Notes: generated by a model not told the origin, from the letters alone. A DNA stretch of 64,000 nt from Trabulsiella odontotermitis (GCF_001297775.1 NZ_LIFX01000002.1:186207-250206), one strand, 5' to 3'. Counted from the stretch's first letter, positions 41,766 through 53,964 are shown. A program made the numbers and translations.

Positions 41766-44672
41766 TTACTGGTGCGTTACCACAACCAGACGCAGCGCAT
41801 CCAGACGCCAGCCAGCCTGTGACAGGCTTTCCAGCACCTGCTGACGGTTGCTTTCGATCGCCGCCAGTTCGTCGTCACGGATGTTCGGATTGACGGCTTT
41901 CAGCGCTTCCAGACGCGACAGTTCAGCGCTCAGCTTATCATCCGCTTCGCGACGGGCCGCATCAATCAGCGTGCGGGCGGCTTTTTCCACCTGAGCTTCA
42001 CCCTGTTGCAGGATCGCATGCACGTCCTGCTGCACGGCATTCACCAGCTTGCTGCCGGTATGGCGATTCACTGCGCTCAACTGACGGTTGAAGCTTTCAA
42101 ACTCCACCTGACCGGCCAGGTTATTGCCGTTCTTATCGAGCAGCATACGCACCGGCGTTGGCGGCAGGAAGCGGTGAAGCTGCAACTGTTTCGGCGCCTG
42201 CGCTTCGACGACGTAAATCAGCTCCAGCAGCAGTGTTCCCACTGGCAAGGCTTTGTTTTTTAACAGCGAAATGGTGCTGCTACCGGTATCGCCGGAGAGG
42301 ATCAGATCAAGACCGTTGCGGATCAGCGGGTGCTCCCAGGTGATGAACTGCGCGTCTTCACGGGACAGCGCGACGTCACGCTCAAACGTGATGGTGCAGC
42401 CATCTTCCGGCAGGCCAGGGAAATCCGGCACCAGCATGTGATCGGACGGCGTCAGAACAATCATATTCTCGCCGCGATCGTCCTGATTGATGCCGATAAT
42501 GTCGAACAGGTTCATGGCGAAGTTAATCAGTCCGGTATCGTCATCCTGCTGTTCAATGCTCTCCGCTAACTGCTGCGCTTTTTCGCCGCCGTTGGAATGA
42601 ATTTCCAGCAGGCGATCGCGGCCCTGCTCCAGTTGCGCTTTCAGGGCATCATGCTGTTCGCGGCAGGATTTGATCAGATCGTCAAAACCGTCGCTCTCTT
42701 CCGGCGCCGCCAGATAGCTAATCAGCTGGCTGTAAACGCTGTCGTAAATCGCCCGACCGGTCGGGCAGGTGTGCTCGAATGCATCCAGGCCTTCGTGATA
42801 CCAGCGTACCAGTACTGACTGGGCGGTTTTTTCTAGATACGGAACGTGGATCTGAATGTCGTGCGCCTGACCGATACGGTCAAGACGCCCGATGCGCTGC
42901 TCCAGCAGATCCGGGTTAAACGGCAGATCGAACATTACCAGGTGGCTGGCAAACTGGAAGTTGCGGCCTTCAGAACCGATTTCGGAACACAGCAGCACCT
43001 GCGCACCGGTATCTTCTTCGGCAAACCAGGCGGCAGCGCGGTCGCGCTCGATAATCGACATCCCTTCGTGGAAGACGGCAGCGCGAATGCCTTCACGCTC
43101 ACGCAGCACCTGTTCCAGCTGGAGCGCTGTGGTGGCTTTGGCGCAAATCACCAGTACCTTCTGTGAACGATGGCTGGTCAGGTAGCCCATCAGCCATTCG
43201 ACGCGCGGGTCGAAGTTCCACCAGGTGCCGCTGTCACCTTCAAATTCCTGATAGATCTGTTCCGGGTAGAGCATGTCGCGGGCGCGCTCTTCAGCACTTT
43301 TTCGCGCGCCCATGATGCCGGAGACTTTAATCGCCGTCTGATACTGTGTCGGCAGCGGCAGTTTAATCGTATGCAGTTCGCGTTTCGGGAAACCTTTCAC
43401 GCCGTTGCGGGTGTTACGGAACAACACGCGGCTGGTGCCGTGTCGGTCCATCAGCATGGTGATCAGCTCCTGACGCGCGTCTTCGGCACCGTCGCGATCG
43501 CTGTTCGCCATCTGCAGCAACGGTTCAATATCCTGCTCGCCAATCAGATCGCCAAAGGTATTCAGTTGTTCGTCATTCAGACGCGTGCCCGCCAGCAGCA
43601 ATGCAACGGCATCGGCGACCGGGCGATAATTTTTCTGTTCGGCGACAAACTGGGCGAAGTCGTGAAAACGGCCTGGATCCAGCAGGCGCAGACGGGCGAA
43701 GTGGCTTTCCATCCCGAGCTGTTCAGGGGTTGCCGTCAACAGCAGCACACCCGGTACACGGGCAGCCAGTTGCTCAATGGCCTGATATTCACGGCTCGGC
43801 GCAGCTTCGCTCCACACCAGATGGTGGGCTTCATCGACCACCATCAGATCCCATTCGGCGTCGCACAGGTGTTCCAGACGCTCTTTATTACGGCGCACGA
43901 AATCGAGAGAGCAGATAACCAGTTGTTCAGTCTCAAACGGGTTGTCAGCATCGTGCTGAGCTTCGGCGTAGCGTTCGTCGTCAAACAGCGCAAACCGCAG
44001 GTTGAAGCGACGCAGCATTTCGACAAGCCATTGATGTTGCAGGGTTTCCGGCACGATAATCAACACGCGCTCGGCGGCACCAGACAGCAATTGCTGATGC
44101 AGCACCATCCCGGCTTCAATGGTCTTGCCGAGACCGACTTCATCCGCCAGCAGTACACGCGGCGCGTGGCGACGGCCGACGTCGTGGGCGATGTGCAACT
44201 GATGCGGGATCAGGGATGTGCGCTGACCGCGCAGACCGCTCCACGGCATCCGGTACTGCTCGCTCTGGTATTTACGGGCACGGTAGCGCAGGGCGAAGCG
44301 ATCCATCCGGTCAATCTGCCCGGCGAACAGGCGATCCTGCGGTTTGCTGAACACCAGTTTGCTGTCGAGCAGCACTTCGCGCAGTGTGACGTTGGTTTCC
44401 TGCGTGTCCTGGCGGGTACCGATATAGGCCAGCAGGCCTTTTTCTTCAATAACTTCATCAACGAGGAGCTGCCAGCCGTCGTGGCTGGTGACGGTGTCGC
44501 CCGGGTTAAACATGACGCGGGTGATAGGGGAGTCGTTGCGTGCGTACAGACGGTTTTCACCTGTCGCCGGGAAAAGAAGGGTCACCATGCGCGTATCCAG
44601 CGCTACGACGGTTCCTAATCCCAGTTCGCTCTCTGTATCGCTAATCCAGCGTTGACCAAGTGTAAAAGGCAT
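41766..44672 (-). CDS. rapA: RNA polymerase-associated ATPase RapA (HepA)
   Basis: 968 residues as in E. coli. It is a Swi2/Snf2-type ATPase: Walker [23 protein letters not shown]-type box [10 protein letters not shown], motif [11 protein letters not shown], motifs [19 protein letters not shown] and [12 protein letters not shown]-terminal Tudor-like domains bind RNA polymerase. It frees stalled polymerase and aids recycling. It is downstream of polB with a 128-base gap that should hold its own promoter. Confidence 0.98.
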   Translation of the reverse strand: MPFTLGQRWISDTESELGLGTVVALDTRMVTLLFPATGENRLYARNDSPITRVMFNPGDTVTSHDGWQLLVDEVIEEKGLLAYIGTRQDTQETNVTLREVLLDSKLVFSKPQDRLFAGQIDRMDRFALRYRARKYQSEQYRMPWSGLRGQRTSLIPHQLHIAHDVGRRHAPRVLLADEVGLGKTIEAGMVLHQQLLSGAAERVLIIVPETLQHQWLVEMLRRFNLRFALFDDERYAEAQHDADNPFETEQLVICSLDFVRRNKERLEHLCDAEWDLMVVDEAHHLVWSEAAPSREYQAIEQLAARVPGVLLLTATPEQLGMESHFARLRLLDPGRFHDFAQFVAEQKNYRPVADAVALLLAGTRLNDEQLNTFGDLIGEQDIEPLLQMANSDRDGAEDARQELITMLMDRHGTSRVLFRNTRNGVKGFPKRELHTIKLPLPTQYQTAIKVSGIMGARKSAEERARDMLYPEQIYQEFEGDSGTWWNFDPRVEWLMGYLTSHRSQKVLVICAKATTALQLEQVLREREGIRAAVFHEGMSIIERDRAAAWFAEEDTGAQVLLCSEIGSEGRNFQFASHLVMFDLPFNPDLLEQRIGRLDRIGQAHDIQIHVPYLEKTAQSVLVRWYHEGLDAFEHTCPTGRAIYDSVYSQLISYLAAPEESDGFDDLIKSCREQHDALKAQLEQGRDRLLEIHSNGGEKAQQLAESIEQQDDDTGLINFAMNLFDIIGINQDDRGENMIVLTPSDHMLVPDFPGLPEDGCTITFERDVALSREDAQFITWEHPLIRNGLDLILSGDTGSSTISLLKNKALPVGTLLLELIYVVEAQAPKQLQLHRFLPPTPVRMLLDKNGNNLAGQVEFESFNRQLSAVNRHTGSKLVNAVQQDVHAILQQGEAQVEKAARTLIDAARREADDKLSAELSRLEALKAVNPNIRDDELAAIESNRQQVLESLSQAGWRLDALRLVVVTHQ

Positions 44673-44800
44673 AAGTGTTCGGCTCTATCTTTAATTGCAG
44701 GCAATAGTTCATCACCGTCGGTACTGCTGACGGTAATCAAAATTGGGGCCAGGAATGGAAAGGGCGCTATGGTACTGGAAGCCGATGACTTAGTCACCTG

Positions 44801-47158
44801 TCAAAACAGCCCCATTTGCCCTGTCAGTATTGTAGCAAAGTCGTCGTCGACGAAAGGGAGTATTCCATCCGCAACGGGTTGTAATTGTTTTGACAAATAG
44901 TGCTCATAATCGAGCGGCGACTGCTGATAGGCCACTGGCTCAGGGCCGCTGGTCGTCCAGACGTACTTGATGGAGCCGCGACGCTGATACTGCAACGGGC
45001 GGCCCAGTCGGGCGTTGTGTTCATCCGCCTGTCGCGCCGCGCGCACATGTGGCGGCACGTTGCGCTGATACTCTGCCAGCGGACGCCGGAGCTGCTTACG
45101 GTAGACCAGCTGTTCGTCCAGCTCGCCAGCCATCAGCTTATCGATCGTTTCACGAATGTAGTCGCGATAAGGTTCATTGCGGAAGATGCGCAAATAGAGC
45201 GTCTGCTGGAACTGCTGCGCCAGCGGCGTCCAGTCAGTGCGCACGGTTTCCAGCCCTTTAAATAGCATGCGCTGGCTGTCGCCTTCCTGAATCATGCCCG
45301 CGTAACGCTTTTTACTGCCGGTTTCGGTACCGCGAATGGTTGGCATCAAAAAGCGACAAAAATGGGTTTCGAACTCCAGCTCCAGCGCGCTGGTCAGCCC
45401 CTCTTTTTGCAGTTCCGTTTCCCACCATGCATTGACATGTTTCACCAGTTGCTGGCCGATCTGTGCCGCATCTTCTTCCGTATGCGCGCGTTTGAGCCAG
45501 ACGAAGGTGGAATCGGTATCGCCATAAATCACGTCATAACCCTGCGATTCGATCAGCGCTTTTGTCTGGCGCATGATCGCATGGCCGCGCATGGTGATCG
45601 ACGACGCCAGTCGCGGGTCAAAAAAGCGGCACGCGCTGGTGCCCAGCACGCCGTAAAAGGCGTTCATGATGATCTTCAGCGCCTGTGACAGCGGCTTGTT
45701 TTTATGCTGTTTCGCCTCGTCCCGGCCGTGCCAGATCTGGCTGACGATCCCCGGCAGACAATGCTTTTCTCGTGAAAACCGAGCACCGAGAAACCCTTCC
45801 GTACTGTGCTCAGGATCCGGCTGCGCCATCCCCTCGACTAACCCGACAGGATCGATGAGAAAGGTGCGGATAATGGACGGGTACAGACTTTTGTAATCAA
45901 GCACCAGCACCGAATCATAGAGACCGGGCCGTGAATCCATCACATACCCGCCGGGACTGGCCTGCGGCGGCACTTCACCCAGATTGGGAGCGACATACCC
46001 CAGGCGGTGCATGCGCGGAAAATAGAGATGGCTGAAGGCGGCGACAGAACCGCCGTGACGATCGACCGGCAAACCATTGACGGTGGCGCGTTCCAGTAAA
46101 AACGGCATGATGTCCGTTTTATGGAAAATGCGCGTGACCAGTTCACAGTCTTTCAGGTTATAAGTGGCCAGCGCGGGTTTATCTTCGGCGAAACGGCGGT
46201 CAATTTCATCCATCCTGTCCCACGGGTTATCGATGGATTTGCCTTCGCCGAGCAGTTCCTGGGAAACGGCTTCCAGAGAAAAGGAGGAGAAGCTCCAGAA
46301 CGCCGATTTCAGCGCTTCGATGCCGTCGATAATCACCCGTCCATCGGCCTGGGCAAAGAATACGCCATTTTTAAAACCGTGTTCCCGCCACTCGATTTCG
46401 CTGCCATTGCGGCCCAGCAGAAGCGGGACGCGGTAACGCTCGGCATGCTTTTGCAGAACGCGTAAATCGAACTGCACCACGCTCCAGCCGATAAGAACGT
46501 CCGGATCGTGTTCGGCAAACCAGGCGTTAAGTTTTTCCAGCAGTTGCGGGCGGCTGTTGACATATTCCAGCCGGAAATCCAGCCCGGATGGATCGCCATT
46601 TTGCGGGCCGAGCATATACACCGTGCGCTGGCCGCAGCCTTCGAGCCCGATGCAGTAGAGCTCGCCGTGACGGTTGGTTTCGATATCCAGCGAGACCCAT
46701 TTCAGCGGCGGGCGATAGTGCGGACTGGGTTTCATTCGGACGTTGACCAGCGCATCACCACGCGCCTCGCCTTCGACCCAGACCGGCGCGGTAATAAACC
46801 GCTCCATCAGAAAACGTTCCGGCGGACGAATGTCGGCTTCATAGACCGTTACGCCGTTTTCGCGCAGCAGTTTGTCGAGGCGCATCAATTGACGGTGGGA
46901 GCGACAATAAAGCCCCATCACCGGCTGACGGTGGAAATCTTTGAGTTCTAGTGGTGCGAGACGCCAGCCGTTTTCGCCGCGCAAGAGCTGGTTTACTTTT
47001 TCACTCAACCGGGCAGGGATGAACGCCACTGATTCCTGTGGCGGCAGCGTCACTTTCAGCGGGCCATGATCCGTCGCCAGCCAGAAATCAACTTCTGTGC
47101 CCTGTGGGGTATCCCGCCAGTGACGGGTGAGTAAAAAACCTTCTCGCGCCTGCGCCAC
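44801..47158 (-). CDS. polB: DNA polymerase II (family B), SOS-inducible
   Basis: 785 residues (E. coli 783). The 3'-5' exonuclease motif I is SLDIETN. Polymerase motif A is [11 protein letters not shown] and motif C is YGDTDSTF. It takes part in replication restart and lesion bypass and belongs to the SOS regulon (dinA). A LexA box is placed 58 bases upstream. Confidence 0.98.
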   Translation of the reverse strand: MAQAREGFLLTRHWRDTPQGTEVDFWLATDHGPLKVTLPPQESVAFIPARLSEKVNQLLRGENGWRLAPLELKDFHRQPVMGLYCRSHRQLMRLDKLLRENGVTVYEADIRPPERFLMERFITAPVWVEGEARGDALVNVRMKPSPHYRPPLKWVSLDIETNRHGELYCIGLEGCGQRTVYMLGPQNGDPSGLDFRLEYVNSRPQLLEKLNAWFAEHDPDVLIGWSVVQFDLRVLQKHAERYRVPLLLGRNGSEIEWREHGFKNGVFFAQADGRVIIDGIEALKSAFWSFSSFSLEAVSQELLGEGKSIDNPWDRMDEIDRRFAEDKPALATYNLKDCELVTRIFHKTDIMPFLLERATVNGLPVDRHGGSVAAFSHLYFPRMHRLGYVAPNLGEVPPQASPGGYVMDSRPGLYDSVLVLDYKSLYPSIIRTFLIDPVGLVEGMAQPDPEHSTEGFLGARFSREKHCLPGIVSQIWHGRDEAKQHKNKPLSQALKIIMNAFYGVLGTSACRFFDPRLASSITMRGHAIMRQTKALIESQGYDVIYGDTDSTFVWLKRAHTEEDAAQIGQQLVKHVNAWWETELQKEGLTSALELEFETHFCRFLMPTIRGTETGSKKRYAGMIQEGDSQRMLFKGLETVRTDWTPLAQQFQQTLYLRIFRNEPYRDYIRETIDKLMAGELDEQLVYRKQLRRPLAEYQRNVPPHVRAARQADEHNARLGRPLQYQRRGSIKYVWTTSGPEPVAYQQSPLDYEHYLSKQLQPVADGILPFVDDDFATILTGQMGLF

Positions 47159-47169
47159 GCTGCATTCTC

Positions 47170-47203
47170 ATAAAACAAAACCAGGCGTTAGTATAACCTG
47201 GTT
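47170..47203 (-). terminator. Terminator after araD, overlapping the polB leader
   Basis: On the minus strand AACCAGG pairs with CCTGGTT across about 11 bases, followed by TTGTTTTAT. It should end araBAD transcripts, yet it lies downstream of the LexA box and so within the region from which polB is transcribed. Confidence 0.65.
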
Positions 47204-47215
47204 CAGTGTAATGCG

Positions 47216-47231
47216 CTGTGTTTTTATACAG
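47216..47231. promoter_or_regulatory. LexA box of polB
   Basis: CTGTGTTTTTATACAG fits the LexA consensus CTGT-N8-ACAG exactly. It lies between the araD stop and the polB start and should make polB DNA-damage inducible. A possible -10 TATACT on the minus strand (47191-47196) is just downstream. Confidence 0.85.
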
Positions 47232-47235
47232 GGTT

Positions 47236-47931
47236 TTACTGCCCGTAATACGCCTTTGCGCCATGCTTACGCAGATAGTGTTTATCCAGCAGCGTTTGCT
47301 GCATATCTGGCAGTTGTGGCGCTAACTGGCGGCAGAAAATGCCCATGTAAGCGACCTCTTCCAGCACGATGGCGTTATGCACGGCATCTTCCGCGTTTTT
47401 CCCCCATGCGAACGGGCCGTGGGAGTGCACCAGCACGCCAGGCATCTGCGCGGGGTCGAGACCGTGTTGTTTAAAGGTTTCGACAATCACGTTTCCGGTT
47501 TCCCATTCGTACTCGCCGTTAATTTCCGCATCGGTCATTTTGCGGGTGCAGGGGATAGCGCCGTAAAAATAGTCGGCATGGGTGGTGCCGGTTGCCGGGA
47601 TGGGCAGTCCGGCCTGCGCCCAGATGGTGGCGTGGCGGGAGTGGGTATGCACGATACCGCCGATGGACGGAAACGCGCGGTACAGCAAACGATGGGTCGG
47701 GGTGTCTGACGACGGTTTTTTTCGTCCCTCAACCACTTCACCGCTTTCCAGGCTGACGACGACCATATCCTCCGCGGTCATCGCGCTGTACTCGACGCCG
47801 GAAGGCTTAATGATAAATACGCCATGTTCGCGATCGACCGCGCTGACATTGCCCCAGGTCAGGGTCACCAGATTGTGTTCCGGCAGCGCCAGATTGGCCT
47901 CCAGCACCTGCCGTTTCAGTTCTTCAAGCAT
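47236..47931 (-). CDS. araD: L-ribulose-5-phosphate 4-epimerase
   Basis: 231 residues from [14 protein letters not shown], the E. coli length; upstream in-frame codons are rejected because GGAG lies just before this ATG. It is a class II aldolase-like epimerase with the zinc histidines in [13 protein letters not shown] and the later HSHGPFAWG motif. It converts L-ribulose-5-phosphate to D-xylulose-5-phosphate, the last step of arabinose breakdown. Confidence 0.98.
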   Translation of the reverse strand: MLEELKRQVLEANLALPEHNLVTLTWGNVSAVDREHGVFIIKPSGVEYSAMTAEDMVVVSLESGEVVEGRKKPSSDTPTHRLLYRAFPSIGGIVHTHSRHATIWAQAGLPIPATGTTHADYFYGAIPCTRKMTDAEINGEYEWETGNVIVETFKQHGLDPAQMPGVLVHSHGPFAWGKNAEDAVHNAIVLEEVAYMGIFCRQLAPQLPDMQQTLLDKHYLRKHGAKAYYGQ

Positions 47932-47946
47932 TGTGCGCTCCTTGTG

Positions 47947-47967
47947 CCGGTGGCGCAGCGCCACCGG
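47947..47967. other. Hairpin between araA and araD
   Basis: CCGGTGGCG (47947-47955) and CGCCACCGG (47959-47967) form a very stable stem in the 44-base araA-araD gap. It is REP-like, without a T run, and may lower araD expression relative to araBA by limiting read-through or shielding upstream mRNA. Confidence 0.65.
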
Positions 47968-47975
47968 TGAGGGGG

Positions 47976-49478
47976 TTAGCGTTTGCTGCCGTAATACACT
48001 TCATTCCAGCGCAGCGCGTCCTTAAAGGCGGGCAGGCGAGTGTCGTTATCAATCACCGTCAGTTCGATGTCATGCAGTTCGCTGAACTGACGCATATCGT
48101 CCAGCGTTAACGCATGACTGAACACGGTGTGGTGTGCACCGCCCGCAATGATCCACGCTTCTGACGCGGTATTGAGATCCGGATGAGCCTGCCACAGCGC
48201 GTTAGCGACCGGCAGTTTCGGCAGATCGTGCGGGGTTTTGACGGTTTCGATAGTGTTGACCAGCAGGCGGAAGCGATCGCCCAGATCAATAAGGCTGGCG
48301 ACAATGGCCGGGCCGGTTCTGGTGTTGAAGATCAGACGTGCCGGATCGGCTTTCCCGCCAATGCCAAGGTATTGCACATCAAGAACTGGTTTTTCAGGGG
48401 TGGCGATGGTCGGGCACACTTCCAGCATGTGCGAGCCGAGGACCAGATCGTTGCCGTTGTCGAAGTGATAGGTGTAATCCTCCATAAAGGAGGTACCGCC
48501 CTCAAGACCCGTTGCCATCACTTTCATGATGCGCAGCAGCGCGGCGGTTTTCCAGTCGCCTTCACCGGCGAAGCCGTAGCCCTGTTGCATCAGGCGCTGT
48601 ACCGCGAGACCCGGCAGTTGTTTCAGGCCATGCAGATCTTCAAAGGTGGTGGTAAAGGCATGGAATCCGCCCTGCTCCAGGAAGCGTTTCATACCGAGTT
48701 CGATACGTGCGGCATCCAGCACGTTCTGGCGTTTATCGCCGTTGATTTGTGCCGCAGGCGTCAGGCGATAAAGGCTTTCGTATTCATCGACCAGCGCATT
48801 GACGTCGCCATCGCTGATGGCATTCACCACCTGCACCAGATCGCCCACCGCCCAGGTATTCACCGAGAAACCGAACTTGATCTGCGCGGCGACTTTATCA
48901 CCGTCTGTGACCGCCACTTCGCGCATGTTATCGCCGAAACGCACCACTTTCAGATGACGGGTATCCTGTTTCGAAACCGCCTGACGCATCCACGCGCCGA
49001 TTCGCTGGTGGGCCTGTTTGTCCTGCCAGTGGCCGGTGACCACGCTGTGCTGCTGGCGCATCCGCGCGCCGATGAAGCCGAACTCACGGCCGCCGTGCGC
49101 CGTCTGGTTCAGGTTCATAAAGTCCATGTCGATGCTGTCCCACGGCAGCGCGGCATTAAATTGGGTATGGAACTGCAACAGAGGCTTGTTGAGGATGGTC
49201 AGCCCGTTGATCCACATTTTGGCTGGCGAGAAAGTGTGCAGCCAGACCACCAGACCCGCACATTTGTTGTCGTGGTTGGCCTCGCGGCAGATCTGCGTGA
49301 TCTCATCCGGCGTGGTGCCGAGCGGTTTAAGTACTAATCTGCAGGGCAGTTTTGCTTCCGCATTCAGGGCGTTGACCACATGCTCAGCATGTTGCGTGAC
49401 CTGGCGTAGCGTTTCGGCGCCGTAAAGGTGCTGACTGCCAATCACAAACCACACTTCATAGTTATTAAAAATCGTCAT
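47976..49478 (-). CDS. araA: L-arabinose isomerase
   Basis: 500 residues as in E. coli, with [20 protein letters not shown] at the start. The Mn2+-binding Glu/His positions lie in [14 protein letters not shown] and EDYTYHF, and [16 protein letters not shown]-like text follows. It turns L-arabinose into L-ribulose. It starts 10 bases after araB. Confidence 0.98.
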   Translation of the reverse strand: MTIFNNYEVWFVIGSQHLYGAETLRQVTQHAEHVVNALNAEAKLPCRLVLKPLGTTPDEITQICREANHDNKCAGLVVWLHTFSPAKMWINGLTILNKPLLQFHTQFNAALPWDSIDMDFMNLNQTAHGGREFGFIGARMRQQHSVVTGHWQDKQAHQRIGAWMRQAVSKQDTRHLKVVRFGDNMREVAVTDGDKVAAQIKFGFSVNTWAVGDLVQVVNAISDGDVNALVDEYESLYRLTPAAQINGDKRQNVLDAARIELGMKRFLEQGGFHAFTTTFEDLHGLKQLPGLAVQRLMQQGYGFAGEGDWKTAALLRIMKVMATGLEGGTSFMEDYTYHFDNGNDLVLGSHMLEVCPTIATPEKPVLDVQYLGIGGKADPARLIFNTRTGPAIVASLIDLGDRFRLLVNTIETVKTPHDLPKLPVANALWQAHPDLNTASEAWIIAGGAHHTVFSHALTLDDMRQFSELHDIELTVIDNDTRLPAFKDALRWNEVYYGSKR

Positions 49479-49488
49479 GTTGAAATCC

Positions 49489-51180
49489 TTACTGGGTCAG
49501 GGCTGCCAGAGAAACGGGTTGAGTCGGAAGGTAATGCTGTTCTGCGCTGACCGCCCATTGCTGGTAGCGCTGGTAAAGCTGTTCGAAGCGTTGAGCCTCC
49601 TGCGGGCGCGGCTGAAGCGTACTTTCAACCTGGCTCGCCATTTTCTGTTGCGCGGCAGGGATATCCGCATACACGCCCGCCGCCACGGCGGCGAAGATCG
49701 CCGCGCCCAGCGCGCAACACTGATCGGATGCGACAATCTGCAGCGGACGGTTCAGCACGTCGCAGCACACCTGCATGATGACCGGGTTTTTCCGCGCGAT
49801 ACCGCCCAGCGCCATCACGTTGTTCACCGGGATCCCTTGAGATGTGAAGCACTCCATAATCGCTCTCGCGCCGAAGGCGGTTGCCGCAATCAGCCCGCCG
49901 AACAGCGCGGGAGCGTCGGTCGCGAGATTCAGATCAGTAATGACCCCTTTCAGACGCTGGTTGGCGTTAGGCGTACGGCGACCGTTAAACCAGTCGAGCA
50001 CGACCGGCAGGTGTTCAAGAGAGGGGTTTTTCGCCCACGCGGCGGTCAGCGCAGGCAGCAGCTGTTTCTGACTGGCTTTGATTTCACTTTTCAGTTCAGG
50101 ATGCTGCGCTGCCAGTTGCTCCAGCGGCCAGCCGAGAATGCGACCAAACCAGGCGTAGATGTCACCGAACGCGGATTGTCCGGCCTCCATACCGATAAAA
50201 TCAGGCACCACGCTGCCATCCACCTGACCGCAGATGCCTTTCACGGTACGTTCGCCGACGCTGTGCTTATCGGCAATCAGAATGTCACAGGTGGAGGTGC
50301 CGATGACTTTCACCAGCGCGTTAGGCTGCGCACCCGCACCGACGGCGCCCATGTGGCAATCGAAAGCGCCGCCGGAAATCACCACGTTTTGCGCCAGGCC
50401 AAGGCGATCGGCCCACTCGCGGCTCAGCGTGCCGACCGGCACATCCGCGGTGTACGTATCAGTAAACAGCGGCCAGGCGAGATGCTGATTGAGGCATGGG
50501 TCGAGGGCATCAAAGAAACTTGCTGGCGGCAGTCCGCCCCAGCTTTCATGCCATAACGATTTGTGACCGGCGCTGCAACGGCCGCGGCGAAGGGCCTGCG
50601 GCGCGGTGGTGCCGGAAAGCAGGGCAGGCACCCAGTCGCACAATTCCACCCATGACGCGGCCGCGCGGGCAACGTCGTGATCCTGCCGGGTGACATGGAG
50701 GATTTTGGCCCAGAACCATTCGCTGGAATAAATACCGCCAATATAGCGGGAATAGTCGATGTTCCCTGGCGTATGGCACAGACGGGTGATTTCCTCGGCT
50801 TCTTCGACCGCAGTATGATCTTTCCACAGCACAAACATGGCGTTCGGGTTGTCGGCGAACTCCGGGCGTAACGCCAGTACTCGGCCTTCGGCATCTACCG
50901 GCGCAGGCGTGGAGCCGGTGCTGTCGACGCCGATGCCGACCACGTCCCGACGTTGTGCTTCGCTCAGCTCGGAGAGCACATTTTTCAGCGCACTTTCCAT
51001 CGCCTCGATGTAATCGCGCGGATGATGGCGAAACTGGTTATTTGCCGCATCGCAATAGCGCCCCTCCTGCCAGCGCGGATACCACTCAACGCAGGTGGCG
51101 AGTTCTTTTCCGGTGGCGCATTCCACCGCCAGCGCGCGCACTGAATCACTACCAAAATCGAGGCCGATTGCTATTGCCAT
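49489..51180 (-). CDS. araB: L-ribulokinase
   Basis: 563 residues (E. coli 566). It is a FGGY-family sugar kinase starting [23 protein letters not shown]-binding elements include [13 protein letters not shown] and [13 protein letters not shown]. It phosphorylates L-ribulose with ATP. It is the first gene of araBAD and is driven from the AraC/CRP control region just upstream. Confidence 0.98.
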   Translation of the reverse strand: MAIAIGLDFGSDSVRALAVECATGKELATCVEWYPRWQEGRYCDAANNQFRHHPRDYIEAMESALKNVLSELSEAQRRDVVGIGVDSTGSTPAPVDAEGRVLALRPEFADNPNAMFVLWKDHTAVEEAEEITRLCHTPGNIDYSRYIGGIYSSEWFWAKILHVTRQDHDVARAAASWVELCDWVPALLSGTTAPQALRRGRCSAGHKSLWHESWGGLPPASFFDALDPCLNQHLAWPLFTDTYTADVPVGTLSREWADRLGLAQNVVISGGAFDCHMGAVGAGAQPNALVKVIGTSTCDILIADKHSVGERTVKGICGQVDGSVVPDFIGMEAGQSAFGDIYAWFGRILGWPLEQLAAQHPELKSEIKASQKQLLPALTAAWAKNPSLEHLPVVLDWFNGRRTPNANQRLKGVITDLNLATDAPALFGGLIAATAFGARAIMECFTSQGIPVNNVMALGGIARKNPVIMQVCCDVLNRPLQIVASDQCCALGAAIFAAVAAGVYADIPAAQQKMASQVESTLQPRPQEAQRFEQLYQRYQQWAVSAEQHYLPTQPVSLAALTQ

Positions 51181-51215
51181 CGTGTAACTCCATAGAGAAA
51201 AACGGGTATGGAGAA

Positions 51216-51279
51216 ACAGTAGATAGCGTGACTGAAAAGAGTCAGGTTGGATTCGCTAATCTTATGGACTAAATCGCTA
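51216..51279 (-). promoter_or_regulatory. araBAD promoter with araI1 and araI2
   Basis: On the minus strand araI1 is TAGCGATTTAGTCCATA (51263-51279) and araI2 is TAGCGAATCCAACCTGA (51242-51258), direct repeats 4 bases apart as in E. coli. The -10 TACTGT is at 51216-51221. AraC with arabinose occupies I1-I2 and recruits polymerase. Confidence 0.88.
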
Positions 51280-51290
51280 TGGGGTTGCAA

Positions 51291-51312
51291 AGTGTGATGT
51301 CGTGCAAATATT
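51291..51312. promoter_or_regulatory. CRP site between araB and araC
   Basis: AAAGTGTGATGTCGTGCAAATA holds one perfect half (TGTGA) and one weak half. It sits directly upstream of araI1, as in E. coli. Confidence 0.75.
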
Positions 51313-51317
51313 CAATG

Positions 51318-51354
51318 TGGACTTTTCTGCCGTCTTTATAGACACTTTCGTTAC
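51318..51354. promoter_or_regulatory. araO1 operator
   Basis: TGGACTTTTCTGCCGTC followed by TTTATAGACACTTTCGTTA is nearly the E. coli araO1 pair of AraC half-sites. It overlaps the araC promoter and gives autorepression. Confidence 0.75.
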
Positions 51355-51473
51355 CCGCCAAAATGCGCCTGATTGCCGCTTCTGATGAAAAAAATGTTGA
51401 ATGGAGCGGGTCTGGAAGTATCCAGCCATCGGCAACCCGGCGTAAGCGTCAGTACCGTTAACAGAAAATTCAA

Positions 51474-51490
51474 TATGGACAATTGGTTTC
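51474..51490. promoter_or_regulatory. araO2 looping operator
   Basis: TATGGACAATTGGTTTC is the reverse of the E. coli araO2 half-site. Its centre is 211 bases from that of araI1, the spacing needed for the repression loop. Confidence 0.75.
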
Positions 51491-51519
51491 CCACAATGTC
51501 CTCTGGGAGTGCTGGAATT

Positions 51520-52365
51520 ATGGCTGAAACGCAAAACGATCCCCTGCTGCCGGGCTATTCGTTTAATGCTCATCTGGTGGCGGGTTTAACGCCCATTGAT
51601 GCGGATGGTTACCTCGATTTTTTCGTCGACCGGCCGCTGGGAATGAAAGGCTATATCCTCAATCTGACGATCCGCGGCGAAGGGGTGATTAACAATCACG
51701 GCAAACAGTTTGTCTGCCGCCCCGGCGACATCGTCCTGTTTCCCCCTGGCGAAATTCACCACTATGGCCGACACGCTGACGCCAAAGAGTGGTATCACCA
51801 GTGGGTTTATTTTCGGCCGCGCGCCTACTGGCACGAATGGCTGAGCTGGCCAACCATCTTCGCCCAGACCGGGTTTTATCGCCCGGACGACGCCCATCAG
51901 GCGCGCTTTGCTGAATTATTCGGTCAGATTATTGATGCCGGGCAGGGCGCCGGGCGTTACTCCGAACTGCTGGCGATCAACCTGCTGGAACAGCTGCTGC
52001 TGCGGCGGATGGCGGCGATCAACGAATCCCTGCTCCCGCCGATGGATAACCGGGTGCGCGATGCCTGCCAGTACATCAGCGATCACCTGGCCGATCCCCA
52101 TTTTGAAATTGCGCGCGTCGCCCAGCATGTTTGCCTGTCACCGTCGCGGCTGTCGCATCTGTTTCGCCAGCAACTGGGCGTCAGCGTGTTGAGCTGGCGT
52201 GAGGATCAGCGCATCAGCCAGGCGAAACTGTTGCTCAGCACCACCCGCATGCCGGTGGCAAGCGTAGGACGCAATGTCGGCTTTGAAGATCAGCTCTATT
52301 TTTCACGGGTGTTTAAGAAATGTACGGGTGCCAGTCCGAGCGAGTTTCGCGCAGGCTGTGAATAA
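51520..52365 (+). CDS. araC: Arabinose regulator AraC
   Basis: 281 residues from [20 protein letters not shown]. The frame is open upstream to 51373, but that part crosses araO2 and differs from AraC. The N-terminal cupin domain binds arabinose ([10 protein letters not shown]). The C-terminal half has two helix-turn-helix units ([20 protein letters not shown] and [20 protein letters not shown]). It ends at FRAGCE, 11 residues short of E. coli AraC, as I recall for Salmonella and Citrobacter. It represses or activates araBAD through DNA looping. Confidence 0.97.
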   Translation: MAETQNDPLLPGYSFNAHLVAGLTPIDADGYLDFFVDRPLGMKGYILNLTIRGEGVINNHGKQFVCRPGDIVLFPPGEIHHYGRHADAKEWYHQWVYFRPRAYWHEWLSWPTIFAQTGFYRPDDAHQARFAELFGQIIDAGQGAGRYSELLAINLLEQLLLRRMAAINESLLPPMDNRVRDACQYISDHLADPHFEIARVAQHVCLSPSRLSHLFRQQLGVSVLSWREDQRISQAKLLLSTTRMPVASVGRNVGFEDQLYFSRVFKKCTGASPSEFRAGCE

Positions 52366-52501
52366 GCCGCCAGGCAGGGAGATGTGAGGACGCGCAGGGG
52401 CGCTATGGTGTATTATTTTGTTACAGGAAAGTAACGACATAGCTTGACTCATCACCGGGTCCCTTTGAGAATCCCTGACTCCCTAAACTACCGGACGCGT
52501 T

Positions 52502-53269
52502 ATGCAGGCACTGCTGGAGCACTTCATTACCCAATCAGCGATCTGGTCGCTCATCGCCGTCGCGCTGGTGGCTTTTCTTGAGTCGCTGGCGCTGGTCGGG
52601 CTGATCCTGCCGGGCACGGTGATGATGGCGGGGCTTGGCGCGCTGATCGGCAGCGGCGAAGTCAATTTCTGGCAGGCGTGGATGGCGGGTATCGTCGGTT
52701 GCCTGCTCGGTGACTGGATTTCGTTCTGGCTGGGGTGGCGGTTTAAAAAGCCGTTACATCGCTGGTCCTTCATGAAAAAGAACAAAGCGCTGCTCGATAA
52801 AACCGAGCACGCGCTGCATCAGCACAGCATGTTCACCATCCTGATCGGCCGTTTTGTCGGGCCGACGCGCCCGCTGGTGCCGATGGTGGCAGGCATGCTG
52901 GATCTGCCCGTCTCTAAGTTCGTGTTGCCCAACATTATTGGTTGCCTGTTCTGGCCGCCGCTCTATTTTATGCCGGGGATCCTGGCGGGGGCGGCGATCG
53001 ATATTCCGTCCGATGTGCAAAGCGGCGGTTTCAAGTGGTTGCTGTTGCTGACGGCGGTGCTGCTGTGGCTGGCGGCATGGCTGTGCTGGCGGCTGTGGCG
53101 CAGCGGCAAATCGGGCACTGACCGCCTGAGCCATTACCTGCCCCGCACTCGCCTGCTGTGGCTGGCGCCATTGCTGTCAGGCATTGGCGTAGTGGCGCTG
53201 GTGGCGGCGATCCGCCATCCTTTGATGCCGGTTTATTTCGATATTCTGACCCGCGTCGTCAGCCGCTAA
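52502..53269 (+). CDS. yabI: DedA-family membrane protein YabI
   Basis: 255 residues (E. coli 254), an inner-membrane DedA/VTT protein: [56 protein letters not shown]. DedA proteins are tied to proton motive force and lipid carrier (undecaprenyl phosphate) flipping; the exact role of YabI is not established. It is convergent with thiQ, overlapping it by four bases at the stops. Confidence 0.96.
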   Translation: MQALLEHFITQSAIWSLIAVALVAFLESLALVGLILPGTVMMAGLGALIGSGEVNFWQAWMAGIVGCLLGDWISFWLGWRFKKPLHRWSFMKKNKALLDKTEHALHQHSMFTILIGRFVGPTRPLVPMVAGMLDLPVSKFVLPNIIGCLFWPPLYFMPGILAGAAIDIPSDVQSGGFKWLLLLTAVLLWLAAWLCWRLWRSGKSGTDRLSHYLPRTRLLWLAPLLSGIGVVALVAAIRHPLMPVYFDILTRVVSR

Positions 53270-53964
53270 CGGGCGATCCCGAGGAGCGACGAGGCGCTGG
53301 CTTTTCCGCTCAGTAAATCGTCCGTTGCGCCATCCCAGGCAATGCGCCCGTCGGCAACCACCAGCGAGCGCGGCGCGATCCGCGCGGCATCTTCCACACT
53401 GTGCGATACCATCAGCAACGTAATCTGCTGGCGCTGGCAGACGTTGCCGACCAGCGTCAGCATCTCCTGACGCAGCGCCGGATCGAGGGCGGAAAACGGC
53501 TCATCGAGTAACAATACCGGCTGCTCGCGCACCAGACAGCGCGCCAGTGCCGCACGCTGACGCTGACCGCCGGAGAGCTCGCCCGGCAGCCGTTCCAGCA
53601 ACGATTCAATCCCCATCTGACCGGCAATCACCTCCAGCTTACGCTGCTGTTCGGCCGTCAGTCGCAGCCCCGGGTTTAACCCAAGACCAATGTTTTGCCG
53701 CACGGTCAGATGGCTGAAAAGATTATTTTCCTGAAACAGCATCGACACCGGGCGGCGTGAAGGAGGCGTGTCAGTATGCGGCTGATTTTCGATAATAATC
53801 GACCCTCGCACAGGCGTGAGAAAACCGGCGATTAAATTCAGTAATGTGCTTTTGCCCGCGCCGCTTGGCCCCAGCACCGCGACCTGCTCACCCTGCTGTA
53901 CGGAGAGCGTGAAGCGCATCGGCAGATGCTGATAAAGCCAGGTGACATCATTCAGTTTTAACAT
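53266..53964 (-). CDS. thiQ: Thiamine ABC transporter ATP-binding protein
   Basis: 232 residues from [15 protein letters not shown], matching E. coli. Walker A is [11 protein letters not shown], the signature [15 protein letters not shown], Walker [13 protein letters not shown], and H-loop MVSHSVEDA. It powers ThiBPQ import of thiamine and TPP. It overlaps thiP by 17 bases. Confidence 0.97.
   Translation of the reverse strand: MLKLNDVTWLYQHLPMRFTLSVQQGEQVAVLGPSGAGKSTLLNLIAGFLTPVRGSIIIENQPHTDTPPSRRPVSMLFQENNLFSHLTVRQNIGLGLNPGLRLTAEQQRKLEVIAGQMGIESLLERLPGELSGGQRQRAALARCLVREQPVLLLDEPFSALDPALRQEMLTLVGNVCQRQQITLLMVSHSVEDAARIAPRSLVVADGRIAWDGATDDLLSGKASASSLLGIAR

Noticed and set aside
43170-44618. 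482-residue plus-strand frame opposite rapA
   Set aside because: Shadow of rapA; repetitive His/Gln/Phe composition and no motif.
51373-51519. N-terminal extension of araC by 49 residues
   Set aside because: It overlaps araO2 and the araC leader and has no counterpart in known AraC proteins.
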